DNA of 64,000 nucleotides from Neisseria meningitidis (GTDB taxonomy: Bacteria; Pseudomonadota; Gammaproteobacteria; Burkholderiales; Neisseriaceae). The stretch is from positions 1,178,001-1,242,000 of the forward strand of contig NZ_LR134525.1 of NCBI RefSeq assembly GCF_900638555.1, in the 5' to 3' direction. Positions 18,961 to 28,670 of the stretch are shown one piece after another (position 1 is the first letter of the stretch; every line of letters begins with the position of its first letter). The notes beneath the pieces are model-generated. The model had not been told where the DNA came from, made no database searches, and saw only the letters and a program-made list of their open reading frames with translations. The translations under genes and the position numbers were made by a program.

Positions 18961-19257
18961 ATGTTCCGCATATTACTGTTGCTTTTCCCTTGTGCAATCC
19001 TTGCCGCCTGCACCCGAAACATACCGGCAAACCCGGCCGTTTCAAATTGCGCGCATCTTCAAAACCGCACCATCCTGTATTTTGACGCACACGGCAAACC
19101 CGCCGACGGCGCAGTAAAGGGCGGATTTTACAAAATTATCGAAATACAGGGTGCAAACCGCATCCTTATTCAAGACTTTAACAGCACGGGCAATGCCCTC
19201 GGCGGATTCTATGTGCCGGACTGCCGGAAATCATCCCTTTCACCGAAAAATATCTGA
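18961..19257 (+). CDS. Small lipoprotein of unknown function
   Basis: A 98-residue product starts MFRILLLLFPCAILAAC, a lipoprotein signal with lipobox LAAC, so the mature protein would begin at Cys17. The remainder (about 80 residues) contains two further cysteines and no recognised domain. It overlaps no other gene and is followed within 13 bases by the SafE-like gene, suggesting co-transcription. Confidence 0.75.
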   Translation: MFRILLLLFPCAILAACTRNIPANPAVSNCAHLQNRTILYFDAHGKPADGAVKGGFYKIIEIQGANRILIQDFNSTGNALGGFYVPDCRKSSLSPKNI

Positions 19258-19270
19258 CTTCAAACTGCCT

Positions 19271-19939
19271 ATGAACCACGACATCACTTTCCTCACCCTG
19301 TTCCTACTCGGTTTCTTCGGCGGAACGCACTGCATCGGTATGTGCGGCGGATTAAGCAGCGCGTTTGCGCTCCAACTCCCCCCGCATATCAACCGCTTTT
19401 GGCTGATCCTGCTGCTTAACACAGGACGGGTAAGCAGCTATACGGCAATCGGCCTGATACTCGGATTAATCGGACAGGTCGGCGTTTCACTCGACCAAAC
19501 CCGCGTCCTGCAGAATATTTTATACACGGCCGCCAACCTCCTGCTGCTCTTTTTAGGCTTATACTTGAGCGGTATTTCTTCCTTGGCGGCAAAAATCGAG
19601 AAAATCGGCAAACCGATATGGCGGAACCTGAACCCGATACTCAACCGGCTGTTACCCATAAAATCCATACCCGCCTGCCTTGCGGTCGGAATATTATGGG
19701 GCTGGCTGCCGTGCGGACTAGTTTACAGCGCGTCGCTTTACGCGCTGGGAAGCGGTAGTGCGGCAACGGGCGGGTTATATATGCTTGCCTTTGCACTGGG
19801 TACGCTGCCCAATCTTTTGGCAATCGGCATTTTTTCCCTGCAACTGAAAAAAATCATGCAAAACCGATATATCCGCCTGTGTACGGGATTATCCGTATCA
19901 TTATGGGCATTATGGAAACTTGCCGTCCTGTGGCTGTAA
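19271..19939 (+). CDS. Sulfite exporter SafE/TauE-like (DsbD_2) membrane protein
   Basis: The 222-residue protein has six hydrophobic segments and the motif GGTHCIGMCGG near residue 18-28. This motif is typical of the DsbD_2/SafE-like family found near cytochrome oxidase maturation genes, where members act in copper or thiol transfer. A second pair GWLPCGLVY mirrors the first, as in CcdA-type carriers. No cco genes are in the window, so the substrate is uncertain. Confidence 0.8.
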   Translation: MNHDITFLTLFLLGFFGGTHCIGMCGGLSSAFALQLPPHINRFWLILLLNTGRVSSYTAIGLILGLIGQVGVSLDQTRVLQNILYTAANLLLLFLGLYLSGISSLAAKIEKIGKPIWRNLNPILNRLLPIKSIPACLAVGILWGWLPCGLVYSASLYALGSGSAATGGLYMLAFALGTLPNLLAIGIFSLQLKKIMQNRYIRLCTGLSVSLWALWKLAVLWL

Positions 19940-19968
19940 GCCCCATTCATTCCCGATACCCGTAAAAA

Positions 19969-19998
19969 ATACCGTCTGAAACCTGTTCAGACGGCACT
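19969..19998. terminator. Imperfect DUS hairpin between convergent genes
   Basis: ACCGTCTGAA and TTCAGACGGC with a 5-base loop and flanking A and T runs lie between the convergent SafE-like gene and pnp. One arm differs from the DUS consensus in its first base. Confidence 0.55.
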
Positions 19999-20011
19999 TT
20001 CACCCTAAGCG

Positions 20012-22132
20012 TTACTCGGCGGCATTTTCCTCACGGGCAGGCGCGTCCAGCAGGGCTTTGATGGACAGACGGACACGGCCTCTGTCGTCCACTTCCAATG
20101 CTTTCACGTTCACCACCTGACCGACTTGCAGGTAGTCGCCGACATTGCGTACGCGCTCGTGGGCGATTTGGCTGATGTGTACCAAACCGTCTTTGCCCGG
20201 CATCACACTGACAATCGCGCCGACATTGTTGTCGAGGATTTTCACCACAGTGCCTTCGTACACTTTGCCCACTTCCACTTCGGCAGTAATCTGCTCGATG
20301 CGTTTTTTCGCCGCATCGCCGGCTTCTTGAGTGGTTGCGGCAATGGTAATCGTACCGTCTTCGGCAATATTGATTTCCGTACCGGTTTCAGCGGTAATCG
20401 CACGGATGGTTTCACCGCCCTTACCGATAACTTCGCGGATTTTGTCTTGGTTGATTTTCATCGTGAACAAGCGTGGCGCGTGTGCGGACAGCTCTTGCGG
20501 GCCCGCAACGGCGGCTTTCATCTGATCCAAGATGTGCAGACGCGCTTCTTTGGCCTGCGCCAAAGCGATTTGCATAATCTCTTTGGTAATGCCTTGGATT
20601 TTGATGTCCATTTGCAGCGCGGTAACGCCTTCGGTCGTACCAGCCACTTTAAAGTCCATATCGCCCAAGTGGTCTTCGTCGCCCAAAATGTCGGTCAGGA
20701 CGGCAAACTTATTGCCTTCCAGAATCAGACCCATCGCGATACCGGCAACGTGTGCTTTCAAAGGCACGCCGGCGGACAGCAGGCTCAAGCAGCCGCCGCA
20801 GACGGAAGCCATAGAGGAAGAGCCGTTGGATTCGGTAATTTCGGAGACCACGCGCATGGTGTAGCTGAAATCTTCAGGTTTCGGCAATACGGCCAACAAT
20901 GCACGTTTAGCCAAACGACCGTGACCGATTTCACGGCGTTTCGGCGCGCCCATGCGGCCCACTTCGCCGGTAGAGTACGGCGGAAAGTTGTAGTGCAGCA
21001 TAAAGCGGTCGGTGTATTCGCCGGACAGCGCGTCGATGATTTGCTCGTCGCGCGAAGTACCCAAAGTCGCTACGGCAAGGGCTTGGGTTTCGCCACGGGT
21101 AAACAATGCGGAACCGTGCGTGCGCGGCAATACGCCGGTTTGGATGTTCAGCGGACGGACGGTGCGGGTGTCGCGGCCGTCGATGCGCGGTTGGCCGTCC
21201 AAAATTTGGCTGCGGACGACATCGGCTTCCAAGTGTTTGAAAATGCCTTTGATTTCGTTGGCTGCCAGCGTGTCGGTTTCTTCGGTAATCAAGGCTTCTT
21301 TTACCGCACTCCAAGCTTCGTTCAATTTGGCAGAACGCGCTTGTTTTTGACGGATTTTGAACGCTTCTTTAATGGTTTCGCCGGCAATCCCGCGGACTTT
21401 GGCAACCAGTTCCTCATTGGTTTCAGGTGCTTTCCAATCCCAAAGTTCCGGATTGACTTCGTCGGCAAATTCATTGATTGCATTGATGGCAACCTGCATT
21501 TGATCGTGGCCGTAAACCACCGCGCCCAGCATCACGTCTTCGGGCAGGATTTTGGCTTCGGATTCCACCATCAACACGGCTTTTGAAGTACCGGCGACCA
21601 CCAAGTCCAATTGCGATTTCGCCAATTCGGCTTTAGTCGGGTTCAAAACGTACACGCCGTTTATATAACCCACGCGTGCCGCACCAATCGGACCGGCAAA
21701 CGGTACGCCGCTCAACACCAGCGCGGCAGACGCGCCCAACATTGCAGGAATGTCGGAATCGATTTCGGGATCGACGGACACGACCATCGCTACGATTTGG
21801 ATGTCGTGGTAGAAACCTTCGGGGAACAGCGGACGAATCGGGCGGTCGATCAGACGGCTGGTCAGGATTTCTTTTTCGCTTTGTTTGCCTTCGCGTTTGA
21901 AGAAACCGCCGGGGATTTTACCTGCGGCGTAAGTGCGTTCCAAATAATCGACGGTCAGGGGGAAGAAGTCTTGGCCTTCTTTCACTTCTTTGTTGGTGGT
22001 AACGGCAACCAAAACCACGGTGTCGCCCATAGAGACTTTAACGGCAGCGGCGGCTTGGCGGGCAATTTCGCCGGTTTCCAAAGTAACGGTCTGATTACCG
22101 TATTGGAAGGTCTTAACGTGTTTGTCGAACAT
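20012..22132 (-). CDS. pnp: Polynucleotide phosphorylase
   Basis: PNPase degrades RNA 3'-5' by phosphorolysis and is a degradosome component. The 706-residue protein starts [12 protein letters not shown]. Two RNase PH domains flank a helical linker ([11 protein letters not shown] and SSMASVCGG in the second), followed by KH ([15 protein letters not shown]) and S1 ([16 protein letters not shown]) domains. AAGGAA precedes two adjacent ATGs; the second gives the usual N-terminus. The long open frame on the opposite strand is a codon-bias shadow. Confidence 0.97.
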   Translation of the reverse strand: MFDKHVKTFQYGNQTVTLETGEIARQAAAAVKVSMGDTVVLVAVTTNKEVKEGQDFFPLTVDYLERTYAAGKIPGGFFKREGKQSEKEILTSRLIDRPIRPLFPEGFYHDIQIVAMVVSVDPEIDSDIPAMLGASAALVLSGVPFAGPIGAARVGYINGVYVLNPTKAELAKSQLDLVVAGTSKAVLMVESEAKILPEDVMLGAVVYGHDQMQVAINAINEFADEVNPELWDWKAPETNEELVAKVRGIAGETIKEAFKIRQKQARSAKLNEAWSAVKEALITEETDTLAANEIKGIFKHLEADVVRSQILDGQPRIDGRDTRTVRPLNIQTGVLPRTHGSALFTRGETQALAVATLGTSRDEQIIDALSGEYTDRFMLHYNFPPYSTGEVGRMGAPKRREIGHGRLAKRALLAVLPKPEDFSYTMRVVSEITESNGSSSMASVCGGCLSLLSAGVPLKAHVAGIAMGLILEGNKFAVLTDILGDEDHLGDMDFKVAGTTEGVTALQMDIKIQGITKEIMQIALAQAKEARLHILDQMKAAVAGPQELSAHAPRLFTMKINQDKIREVIGKGGETIRAITAETGTEINIAEDGTITIAATTQEAGDAAKKRIEQITAEVEVGKVYEGTVVKILDNNVGAIVSVMPGKDGLVHISQIAHERVRNVGDYLQVGQVVNVKALEVDDRGRVRLSIKALLDAPAREENAAE

Positions 22133-22320
22133 CATTGTTCCTTTCAAAATACCGCACTGCTAAAACACTAATAATGCACACTAAAATCCGAATGTGCATA
22201 GTTAGGGTTTCAGACCGTGCGGCAGGTTGTAAACAAGCTTTCAGACGACATTTCGGACGCTGAAAGCAATTCCGGATTATAAAGGCAACCATCCTTAAAA
22301 TCCAGTATTGATACAATAAA

Positions 22321-22356
22321 AAGGCCGTCTGAACCATATTTCTTTCAGACGGCCTT
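22321..22356. terminator. DUS inverted-repeat terminator after purC
   Basis: AAGGCCGTCTGAA and TTCAGACGGCCTT form a 13-bp stem with a 10-base loop, 12 bases past the purC stop. The sequence from 22133 to 22320 is the pnp leader, in which I see nothing definite. Confidence 0.65.
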
Positions 22357-22368
22357 CAAACTTAAAAA

Positions 22369-23232
22369 TCAATCCTGAGTCAGCAAAGTCAATGCTTCCC
22401 GATACTTCTCGACAGTTTTCTGAATCACATCGGCAGGCACTTTCGGCGCAGGGGCTTTTTTGTTCCAACCGCTTTGTTCCAGCCAGTCGCGGACGAATTG
22501 TTTGTCAAAAGACGGCGGATTGGTGCCGACTTCATATTGATCCGCCGGCCAGAAGCGGCTCGAATCGGGAGTTAATACCTCATCCATCAGCGTCAGCGTA
22601 CCGTTTGTATCCAAACCGAATTCAAATTTGGTATCGCAAATAATAATACCGCGCGATTTGGCATATTCCGCCGCTTCGGTGTAAAGCCGAACCGCCTTGG
22701 CGCGCACTTCTTCCGCCAATTCTTTGCCGATAATGCGTCCGCATTCTTCAAAGCTGATGTTTTCATCGTGATCGCCGACTGCGGCTTTGGTCGATGGCGT
22801 AAAAATCACTTCAGGCAGTTGTTGCGCTTCCTGCATACCTTCGGGCAGCCGAATACCGCAAACCGAGCCGGTTTTTTGATAATCTTTCCAACCGCTGCCT
22901 GCCAGATAACCGCGCACAATCGCCTCTACTTTCACCGGAGTGAGCTTTTTAGCCACGACGGCGCGTTTTTCTAAAACTTTGGCTTCGTTTTCAGGCAAAA
23001 CATCGTAAACCGTTTGACCGGTAAAGTGGTTGGGCATAATATGCGCCAGTTTTTTAAACCAAAAATTGGAAATCTGCGTCAGAATCTCCCCTTTGCTCGG
23101 AATCGGGTCGTCCAAAATCACATCAAACGCGGACAGGCGGTCGGAAGCGACCATCAGCATACGTTTATCGTCGATTTCATATAAATCGCGCACTTTTCCA
23201 GAATAGATCTTTACCAAACCAATCTCACTCAT
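22369..23232 (-). CDS. purC: SAICAR synthetase
   Basis: PurC joins CAIR and aspartate in purine synthesis. The 287-residue protein, of the long SAICAR synthetase type, starts [20 protein letters not shown]. Conserved segments are [27 protein letters not shown] and [26 protein letters not shown] strong AGGGGGGCGAA precedes this ATG, so the 36-codon upstream extension is rejected. It is divergent from the rmlD-like gene. Confidence 0.96.
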   Translation of the reverse strand: MSEIGLVKIYSGKVRDLYEIDDKRMLMVASDRLSAFDVILDDPIPSKGEILTQISNFWFKKLAHIMPNHFTGQTVYDVLPENEAKVLEKRAVVAKKLTPVKVEAIVRGYLAGSGWKDYQKTGSVCGIRLPEGMQEAQQLPEVIFTPSTKAAVGDHDENISFEECGRIIGKELAEEVRAKAVRLYTEAAEYAKSRGIIICDTKFEFGLDTNGTLTLMDEVLTPDSSRFWPADQYEVGTNPPSFDKQFVRDWLEQSGWNKKAPAPKVPADVIQKTVEKYREALTLLTQD

Positions 23233-23429
23233 TTCGCCCCCCTGAAAATATCTTGAAAATACCGACCCGACACCCGACAGGTTTGAATCGCAAACCGATA
23301 TTCTAGCCGAAGTCGGCGCAAAACAATACCCATGGCACAAAAAGCCAACCCGTCAACCGTCGGCAAAGTTTTGGCACTATAATACCGACAGCAAGTCCTA
23401 CAATACACTTTTACCAAAGGAAATACCTC

Positions 23430-24293
23430 ATGAGAATCCTATTGACAGGCTCGAAAAGCCAACTGGCACGCTGCCTGCGCGACCGTCTTCCGGAAGACTG
23501 GGAAACCATTGCGACGGATTCCGCATCCCTAGACATTACCGATGCCGATGCCGTCTGCAACATGGTCAAAAGTTTCCAACCCGACGCCATTGTCAACACG
23601 GCTGCCTATACTGCCGTCGACAAAGCGGAAGGCGATGCGGCAGCGGCATTTGCCGTCAATGCTTCCGCCGTTTACAACCTTGCCTTGGCAGCACATCGCG
23701 CCCATGCCCGATTCATCCACATCTCAACCGACTATATCTTTGACGGAAAAGGGAAAAGACCCTACCAGGAAAGCGACTTTACCAACCCTTCCAATGTATA
23801 CGGACAATCCAAAACCGCCGGCGAACTGCTCGCACTGTCTGCCAATCCCGACAGCCTTATCCTGCGGACTTCTTGGCTGTTTAGCGAATACGGGGACAAC
23901 TTTGTCCGCACCATGCTGAACCTTGCGCGGGAACGTTCCCCGCTGTCCGCCGTCCACAACCAAATCGGCTGCCCGACCTATGCCGGCGACTTGTCCGCCG
24001 CCATCATCCGCCTGTTGCAGCAGTCCAATCCCGTTCGCGGCATTTACCACTACGTCGGCGGCAAATCCGTATCCTGGTACGAATTTGCCCAACATATTTT
24101 CCAAGCGGCATCGCAACAGCAGACATCCTTCCCCGTTCCCGAATTGACTGCCGTTTCAGACAAGGAATATCCGACCGCCGCCCCCAGGCCCGCATACAGC
24201 ATTTTGGACTGCCGCAAAATCGAAAACGACTTCAGCATCAAACCGTCAGACTGGCAAAAAGCCCTTGCACAGGTCGTTTCCAAGCTGCTCTGA
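23430..24293 (+). CDS. rmlD: dTDP-4-dehydrorhamnose reductase family protein
   Basis: The 287-residue protein is an extended short-chain reductase of the RmlD type. It has the N-terminal nucleotide-binding MRILLTGSKSQLA (GSKSQLA in place of the usual GATGQLG), STDYIFDG and the catalytic YGQSK. RmlD makes dTDP-L-rhamnose. No rfbABC genes adjoin it here, so its role in rhamnose supply is not shown by context. AAGGAAA before the ATG and a TATAAT at about 23380 support the start. Confidence 0.85.
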   Translation: MRILLTGSKSQLARCLRDRLPEDWETIATDSASLDITDADAVCNMVKSFQPDAIVNTAAYTAVDKAEGDAAAAFAVNASAVYNLALAAHRAHARFIHISTDYIFDGKGKRPYQESDFTNPSNVYGQSKTAGELLALSANPDSLILRTSWLFSEYGDNFVRTMLNLARERSPLSAVHNQIGCPTYAGDLSAAIIRLLQQSNPVRGIYHYVGGKSVSWYEFAQHIFQAASQQQTSFPVPELTAVSDKEYPTAAPRPAYSILDCRKIENDFSIKPSDWQKALAQVVSKLL

Positions 24294-24346
24294 TGCCGCC
24301 CGCCTCTCCGTTTCCGCCGTCAAGCACCGCCTTGGCGGTTTTCTTA

Positions 24347-24451
24347 TATAGTGGATTAACAAAAACCAGTACGGCGTTGCCTCGCCTTGCCGTACTATTT
24401 GTACTGTCTGCGGCTTCGTCGCCTTGTCCTGATTTTTGTTAATCCACTATA
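24347..24451. mobile_element. Correia element, short form (105 bp)
   Basis: TATAGTGGATTAACAAAAA at the left and its mirror at the right enclose the standard core (CCAGTACGGCGTTGCC, GTACTGTCTGCGGC). It lies 53 bases after the rmlD-like stop. Confidence 0.9.
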
Positions 24452-24626
24452 AAATCTACCGATTACACAAACACATATCATCTTTACACAATCATGCTTC
24501 CATCAACAGTAAAACATGATATGATTGCCAACAATAACATCTCACAATAAATTTTCTAATTTTTATTGAAAAAATCAATAAATAAGAATTCTCCCAACCG
24601 ACAAATAAAATAAAGAAAGGGTTAAT

Positions 24627-24722
24627 ATGCAACATCGAAGAAGACTAGCAATTTACCAAGCATCCAAACGTGCTTCCTTTACCGGCAGGTCATCCGCCCC
24701 GCAAAAACGTAAAGAACGTTAA
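24627..24722 (+). CDS. Candidate 31-residue basic peptide
   Basis: A short ORF begins MQHRRRLAIYQASKRAS and ends APQKRKER. Eleven of 31 residues are K or R. AAAGAAAGGG lies 5-14 bases before the ATG, and the stretch upstream (24452-24620) is AT-rich and promoter-like. A DUS hairpin with a T-run follows 6 bases after the stop. These features suggest a real small gene, but I recognise no family and have no coding statistics. Confidence 0.4.
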   Translation: MQHRRRLAIYQASKRASFTGRSSAPQKRKER

Positions 24723-24727
24723 TTTGA

Positions 24728-24768
24728 AAAAAATGCCGTCTGAAGTCCTGCTTCAGACGGCATTTTTT
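24728..24768. terminator. DUS terminator between the small ORF and the glutaredoxin-like gene
   Basis: ATGCCGTCTGAA and TTCAGACGGCAT with a 7-base loop, A-run on the left and T-run on the right, can end transcription in both directions between these convergent genes. Confidence 0.75.
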
Positions 24769-25000
24769 ACCGTTCGAGAAACTGTTTCAACCTGTCCTCA
24801 TCCAAAAACCAGTGGCAGATTTCCTCATCTCCCGCCAACAAAACGGGAACCAGCTCATTGTATTTTTCTTCCAAAACAGGATTTTCATCCACATCGACCA
24901 CTTCCAGCCCGAACCCGTATTCATTTTGAAAAGGTTTGAGTGCATCGCGCATTTTGTGGCACAAGCTGCAATATTCACGAAACATCAAGGTCAATTTCAT
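24767..25000 (-). CDS. Glutaredoxin-like protein (DUF836 type)
   Basis: The 77-residue thioredoxin-fold protein has the redox motif CSLC at residues 10-13 in FREYCSLCHKMRD, and the cis-proline segment VPVLLAG. It matches the DUF836 glutaredoxin-like family; its substrate is unknown. AAGGA lies 9 bases before the ATG at 25000. An upstream in-frame ATG at 25030 lacks support. Confidence 0.82.
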   Translation of the reverse strand: MKLTLMFREYCSLCHKMRDALKPFQNEYGFGLEVVDVDENPVLEEKYNELVPVLLAGDEEICHWFLDEDRLKQFLER

Positions 25001-25125
25001 CCGCGTTTCCTTATCTGTCAATTTGCACACGCCAAAGCCTTAGACGCAGCAGAATCATGGTCTATTTGGGAAAAAACAATGTTTTCAAGGAAGATGATAC
25101 TCAAGTTCTGCCAAAAACAGTAAAA

Positions 25126-25152
25126 ATGCCGTCTGAACAGTTCAGACGGCAT
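25126..25152. terminator. DUS inverted-repeat terminator after bfd
   Basis: ATGCCGTCTGAA and TTCAGACGGCAT with a 3-base loop lie 13 bases beyond the bfd stop. Confidence 0.7.
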
Positions 25153-25165
25153 TTCGAAAACCGTT

Positions 25166-25366
25166 TTACGCTTGAACGTTGATACCCGCCGTAACCGTCG
25201 GTTGCGCATTGTGCGCCGTCAGAAACGAAGCGGCAAGCTCCCCGCAGCAGCCGCAGCAGCTCGCTACGCCCAATTGCGACTGCAAATCGCCCATTGTGGT
25301 CGCGCCGGCGGCGATTGTTTCCTTGATTTGATGGTCGGTAACGGCATTGCAGATGCAGACAAACAT
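25166..25366 (-). CDS. bfd: Bacterioferritin-associated ferredoxin
   Basis: The 66-residue protein has the Bfd [2Fe-2S] ligand pattern: C4 and C6 (MFVCICNAV) and the SCCGCCGEL segment near 37-43. Bfd donates electrons to bacterioferritin to release stored iron. Such genes are commonly iron-regulated. The reverse-strand leader contains TGCATACGATAATAAAAG, a weak Fur-box-like stretch at about 25412-25430. GGAG precedes the ATG. Confidence 0.93.
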   Translation of the reverse strand: MFVCICNAVTDHQIKETIAAGATTMGDLQSQLGVASCCGCCGELAASFLTAHNAQPTVTAGINVQA

Positions 25367-25537
25367 TTTGTGCTCCGTGTGTTCTCAAACTATCGTACCG
25401 ATAGCGGCTTTTATTATCGTATGCAAATATAAATAAAAACGGTTCGCATTGCAAGGTCGGCATACACGGTTTGTCTTGGTAATTTTTTATCAAGTTTGCA
25501 TTTTCGATTGATTTCTTATTAAACCGAAGCAGAAGCC

Positions 25538-26413
25538 TCAGTTTCGGGAATGGTGTTCCTTCACTACACCCTGCAACCATACATTGGCAACATGGGTATA
25601 AATCTGCGTCGTATTCAAATCGGCATGTCCCAACATATCCTGAACCACGCGCAAATCCAATCCGTGCTGCACCAAGTGCGTGGCGAAGGCATGGCGCAGG
25701 CTGTGCGGGCTGATGTGCCCGATGCCTGCCTGACTTGCATATTCTTTGACAATCATCCATGCCAACTGACGGGAAATACCTGTTTTTTTCTGACTGACAA
25801 ACAAGGCATCGCAACTCCTGCCCTTCAACAAGGCCGGACGCGCCTCCGTGTAATAGCGTCCCACCCAATACGCCGATTCCTGCCCCATCGGGACCATCCT
25901 CTGCTTGTCGCCCTTGCCCAGCGCGGTAATACAGCCCCTGTCCAAATCCACATTGCCGAAGTTCAGCCCGACCGCCTCGCTGACGCGCAAGCCGGTCGCG
26001 TACATTAATTCAAGCAGGGCCTTGTCCCGCAAACCGTGCGGCGTGTCGGTATCCGGTGCGGCAAGCAGTCGGGAAATCTGCTGTTCTGTAATCAGGGTCG
26101 GAATATTCTTGTCGATTTTGGGCGGTTTCAGCAAACGGGTGGGATTGTCCGTCCTTATGCCTTCACGCTCCATCCATATATACAGGCGTTTGCATGCCGA
26201 TAATGCGCGCGCCTGCGAACTCCGTTGCTCTCCGTCAACATAAACCGCCGCCGCCAAATCCGCTTCGTCCGCATCCTTCAGCATTCTGCCCGATTGGGAC
26301 AGGCGGCGGGCGATTTTTTCCAAATCGCGCCGGTAACCGTTTAAAGTATTCTGATTGAGCCGCCTGTCCAACCACAGCGTTTCAAGCAGCCTGTCGATCA
26401 AACCTTCTTCCAT
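25538..26413 (-). CDS. xerD: Tyrosine recombinase XerD
   Basis: XerD, with XerC, resolves chromosome dimers at dif. The 291-residue protein has a SAM-like N-terminal domain and the catalytic residues R (ATGLRVSEAVGL), K (LGKGDKQR), HxxR (SPHSLRHAFATHL), H (MLGHADLNTTQ) and the nucleophile Y (IYTHV). No phage or island genes surround it, so it is the housekeeping enzyme. A DUS hairpin separates it from bcp. Confidence 0.95.
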   Translation of the reverse strand: MEEGLIDRLLETLWLDRRLNQNTLNGYRRDLEKIARRLSQSGRMLKDADEADLAAAVYVDGEQRSSQARALSACKRLYIWMEREGIRTDNPTRLLKPPKIDKNIPTLITEQQISRLLAAPDTDTPHGLRDKALLELMYATGLRVSEAVGLNFGNVDLDRGCITALGKGDKQRMVPMGQESAYWVGRYYTEARPALLKGRSCDALFVSQKKTGISRQLAWMIVKEYASQAGIGHISPHSLRHAFATHLVQHGLDLRVVQDMLGHADLNTTQIYTHVANVWLQGVVKEHHSRN

Positions 26414-26427
26414 ACCGTTCCAAACAA

Positions 26428-26456
26428 ATGCCGTCTGAATCTTCTTCAGACGGCAT
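26428..26456. terminator. DUS inverted-repeat terminator after bcp
   Basis: ATGCCGTCTGAA and TTCAGACGGCAT with a 5-base loop lie 8 bases past the bcp stop and 14 bases before the xerD start. Confidence 0.7.
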
Positions 26457-26464
26457 GGTTCACA

Positions 26465-26905
26465 TTATCGGGAAAGCGTTTCCAATACTTCCTGCGCGTG
26501 ACCCGCCACTTTGACTTTCCGCCATTCATGGGCGATTTCTCCATCCTTATTCAAGACGAACGTACTGCGCTCGATACCTAACGACTCTTTCCCGTACAGT
26601 TTCTTCAATTTGATGACATCAAACAGGCGGCACACTGTTTCATCCTTGTCGCTCAACAGCTCGAACCGGAAACCCTGCTTGGCGCAAAAATTCTGATGCG
26701 CCTTTACGCCGTCGCGGGAAATACCGACCACGGTATAACCCAATGCCTCAAACTGTTCCAAACGCGCATTGAAATCCAAGCCTTCCGTCGTACAGCCCGG
26801 CGTACTGTCTTTCGGATAAAAATACACGACCAAAGGCAGATGTTCTGCCGAATGAAAATCCGCACCGCTGCTCGAAGGCAGGGTAAATTCATATTTCACA
26901 TCCAT
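26465..26905 (-). CDS. bcp: Thiol peroxidase of the Bcp/PrxQ type
   Basis: The peroxiredoxin reduces hydrogen and organic peroxides. The 146-residue protein starts MDVKYEFTLPSSSG. The peroxidatic cysteine is C38 in YFYPKDSTPGCTTEG. The usual Bcp resolving cysteine five residues later is replaced (EGLDF), so it may act as a 1-Cys form or use one of two later cysteines. AGTAGGAC precedes the ATG. The upstream 21-codon extension is unsupported. Confidence 0.93.
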   Translation of the reverse strand: MDVKYEFTLPSSSGADFHSAEHLPLVVYFYPKDSTPGCTTEGLDFNARLEQFEALGYTVVGISRDGVKAHQNFCAKQGFRFELLSDKDETVCRLFDVIKLKKLYGKESLGIERSTFVLNKDGEIAHEWRKVKVAGHAQEVLETLSR

Positions 26906-27123
26906 AGTCCTACTCCCGATATTCCCATTATTCAAAACGGCACGCAGACGCACCGCCGCAATTGCCAAACCAACCCCGATTCTACCGCCCCAAAGGACAA
27001 GGATTCAACTGCCGGAAACATCCAAACCGACACACGACGGCATGAAAAATATCCATGTCAAACCACAAAATATGTTCCGATTTAAAAACAGAATGTTATA
27101 AAACCCAATCCCCAAAACACAAC

Positions 27124-27148
27124 AAGACCGCCCGCCTACGGGCAGTCT
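27124..27148. other. Imperfect hairpin in the leader of the PBP gene
   Basis: AGACCGCCCG and CGGGCAGTCT pair around CCTA with one mismatch. It sits about 65 bases before the peptidase start in the divergent gap from bcp (26906-27213). Nothing else is evident in that gap except AT-rich promoter-like sequence around 27090. Confidence 0.3.
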
Positions 27149-27213
27149 CCTGTCAGACGACATACTTTACAGATGGCTGTTTTTTCAACAAAATAACGCC
27201 AATACTCAAAAAT

Positions 27214-28164
27214 ATGGAATCAAAAATGTCCATCCATACTCTGAAACGCCTGCCCTCATCGCTGCTGCTCGGTCTCTGCCTTTCCCTGCCGTCAGCCCAC
27301 CTTTTTGCCGACAACGACATTTTAGGGCAATTTTTAGAACAGAACATGCTTACCTCCTCCGATCCGATAGAAATATTCGCCGAAAGCACGATACACCCCA
27401 CCAACACCCAAGCCATTACAGGCGGTCTGATTCTCTCCTCACAGTCTGCCCTGGTCGTCAACAACAAAACCGGACAGATACTGTATCAGAAAAACGCCGA
27501 CAGGATTATGCCCATCGCCTCCATTTCCAAACTGATGAGCGCGATGGTCGTTTTGGATGCAAACTTGGACATGAACGAAACCGTTACCATTACGCCTGAC
27601 GAAATCGACCGCATCAAAGGGACCGGCAGCCGTCTTGCCATAGGTACGGCACTTACACGCAAAGAACTGCTGCACCTGAGCCTGATGAGCAGCGAAAACC
27701 GCGCCACCCATGCATTGGGCAGAACCTACCCCGGCGGCATGGGCGCATTTGTCGCCGCCATGAACCGCAAAGCCCAAAGCCTCGGTATGTACGGCAGCCG
27801 CTTTTACGAACCGACCGGACTCAACTTCCAAAACGTTTCTACCGCCAAAGACCTGAGCCTTATGGTCAACGCCGCCGCCCAATATCCGCAAATCCGCACC
27901 AACTCGACTTCCAACTACGCCTCGGTACAGACCAAAAACGGGCAGCAGAACTACAAAAACTCCAATGCCCTGGTCAGAGAAGGCATGTGGAACATCGAAT
28001 TGCAGAAAACCGGCTACATACGCGAAGCAGGCAGGTCTATGGTTGTCAAAGCCAACATTCAAAACCAACCCGTTACCATCGTATTGCTGAACTCGCCCAC
28101 ATCCGCCACACGCGTCAACGACGCCCGCAAAATCGAATCGTGGATGCTGCAGCAACGCTCCTGA
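27214..28164 (+). CDS. pbpG: PBP7-type D-alanyl-D-alanine endopeptidase
   Basis: This low-molecular-weight penicillin-binding protein trims or cleaves peptidoglycan cross-links in the periplasm. It has a signal peptide ([19 protein letters not shown]), SxxK as SISK ([13 protein letters not shown]), SxN as SSEN (SLMSSENRA) and KTG ([11 protein letters not shown]). The start may be the ATG at 27214 or the one four codons later at 27226. The open frame reaches further upstream without support. It corresponds to what is called PBP4 in Neisseria. Confidence 0.9.
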
Positions 28165-28292
28165 CATACAAATGCCCGGCGGAAAACCGCCCAAACACAA
28201 AAAAAATTGGTAATTTTTCCTATTCAAGGCTACAATTCGACACGCACAGGGCATCTGCCCGATTTCACAATCATAATAGCGGAGTTAAAAAT

Positions 28293-28586
28293 ATGACAGC
28301 TAAAGGACAAATGTTGCAAGATCCCTTCCTGAACGCCCTGCGTAAAGAGCATGTTCCGGTTTCGATTTACTTAGTTAACGGTATCAAATTGCAAGGTCAG
28401 GTTGAGTCTTTCGATCAATACGTTGTTCTCCTGAGAAACACTTCCGTCACCCAAATGGTTTACAAACACGCCATTTCCACCATCGTACCGGCACGCTCCG
28501 TCAACCTACAACATGAAAACAGACCCCAAGCCGCACCGACTTCGACCCTCGTCCAAGTGGAAACCGTCCAGCAGCCTGCCGAATAA
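28293..28586 (+). CDS. hfq: RNA chaperone Hfq
   Basis: Hfq forms a hexameric Sm ring that pairs small RNAs with mRNAs. The 97-residue protein starts [19 protein letters not shown] and has Sm1 ([21 protein letters not shown]) and Sm2 ([12 protein letters not shown]) motifs. GCGGAG lies 8 bases before the ATG. The C-terminal tail is short and disordered, as in other beta-proteobacteria. The hflX gene, common next to hfq, is absent. Confidence 0.98.
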
Positions 28587-28617
28587 TCCGCACGAAGCAT
28601 GACGTGTCATATCTTTC

Positions 28618-28654
28618 AATACCTTACCGGACAACGGTAAGGTATTTTTATTTT
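28618..28654 (+). terminator. Intrinsic terminator after hfq
   Basis: AATACCTTACCG and CGGTAAGGTATT form a 12-bp stem with a 5-base loop followed by TTTATTTT, 31 bases after the hfq stop. Confidence 0.85.
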
Positions 28655-28670
28655 CAGACGGCATTTGAAA

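Noticed and set aside
20126..21586. 486-codon open frame opposite pnp
   Set aside because: It is a shadow of the GC-rich pnp codons; its product is His/Phe/Gly-rich with no family features, and pnp is certain.
24294..24346. Terminator after the rmlD-like gene
   Set aside because: CCGCCTTGGCGG followed by TTTTC at about 24328-24343 is suggestive, but the stem is only 5-6 bp, so I did not call it.
25538..26413. Tyrosine recombinase as a phage or island integrase
   Set aside because: Length and motifs fit housekeeping XerD, and the surroundings are ordinary chromosome with DUS.
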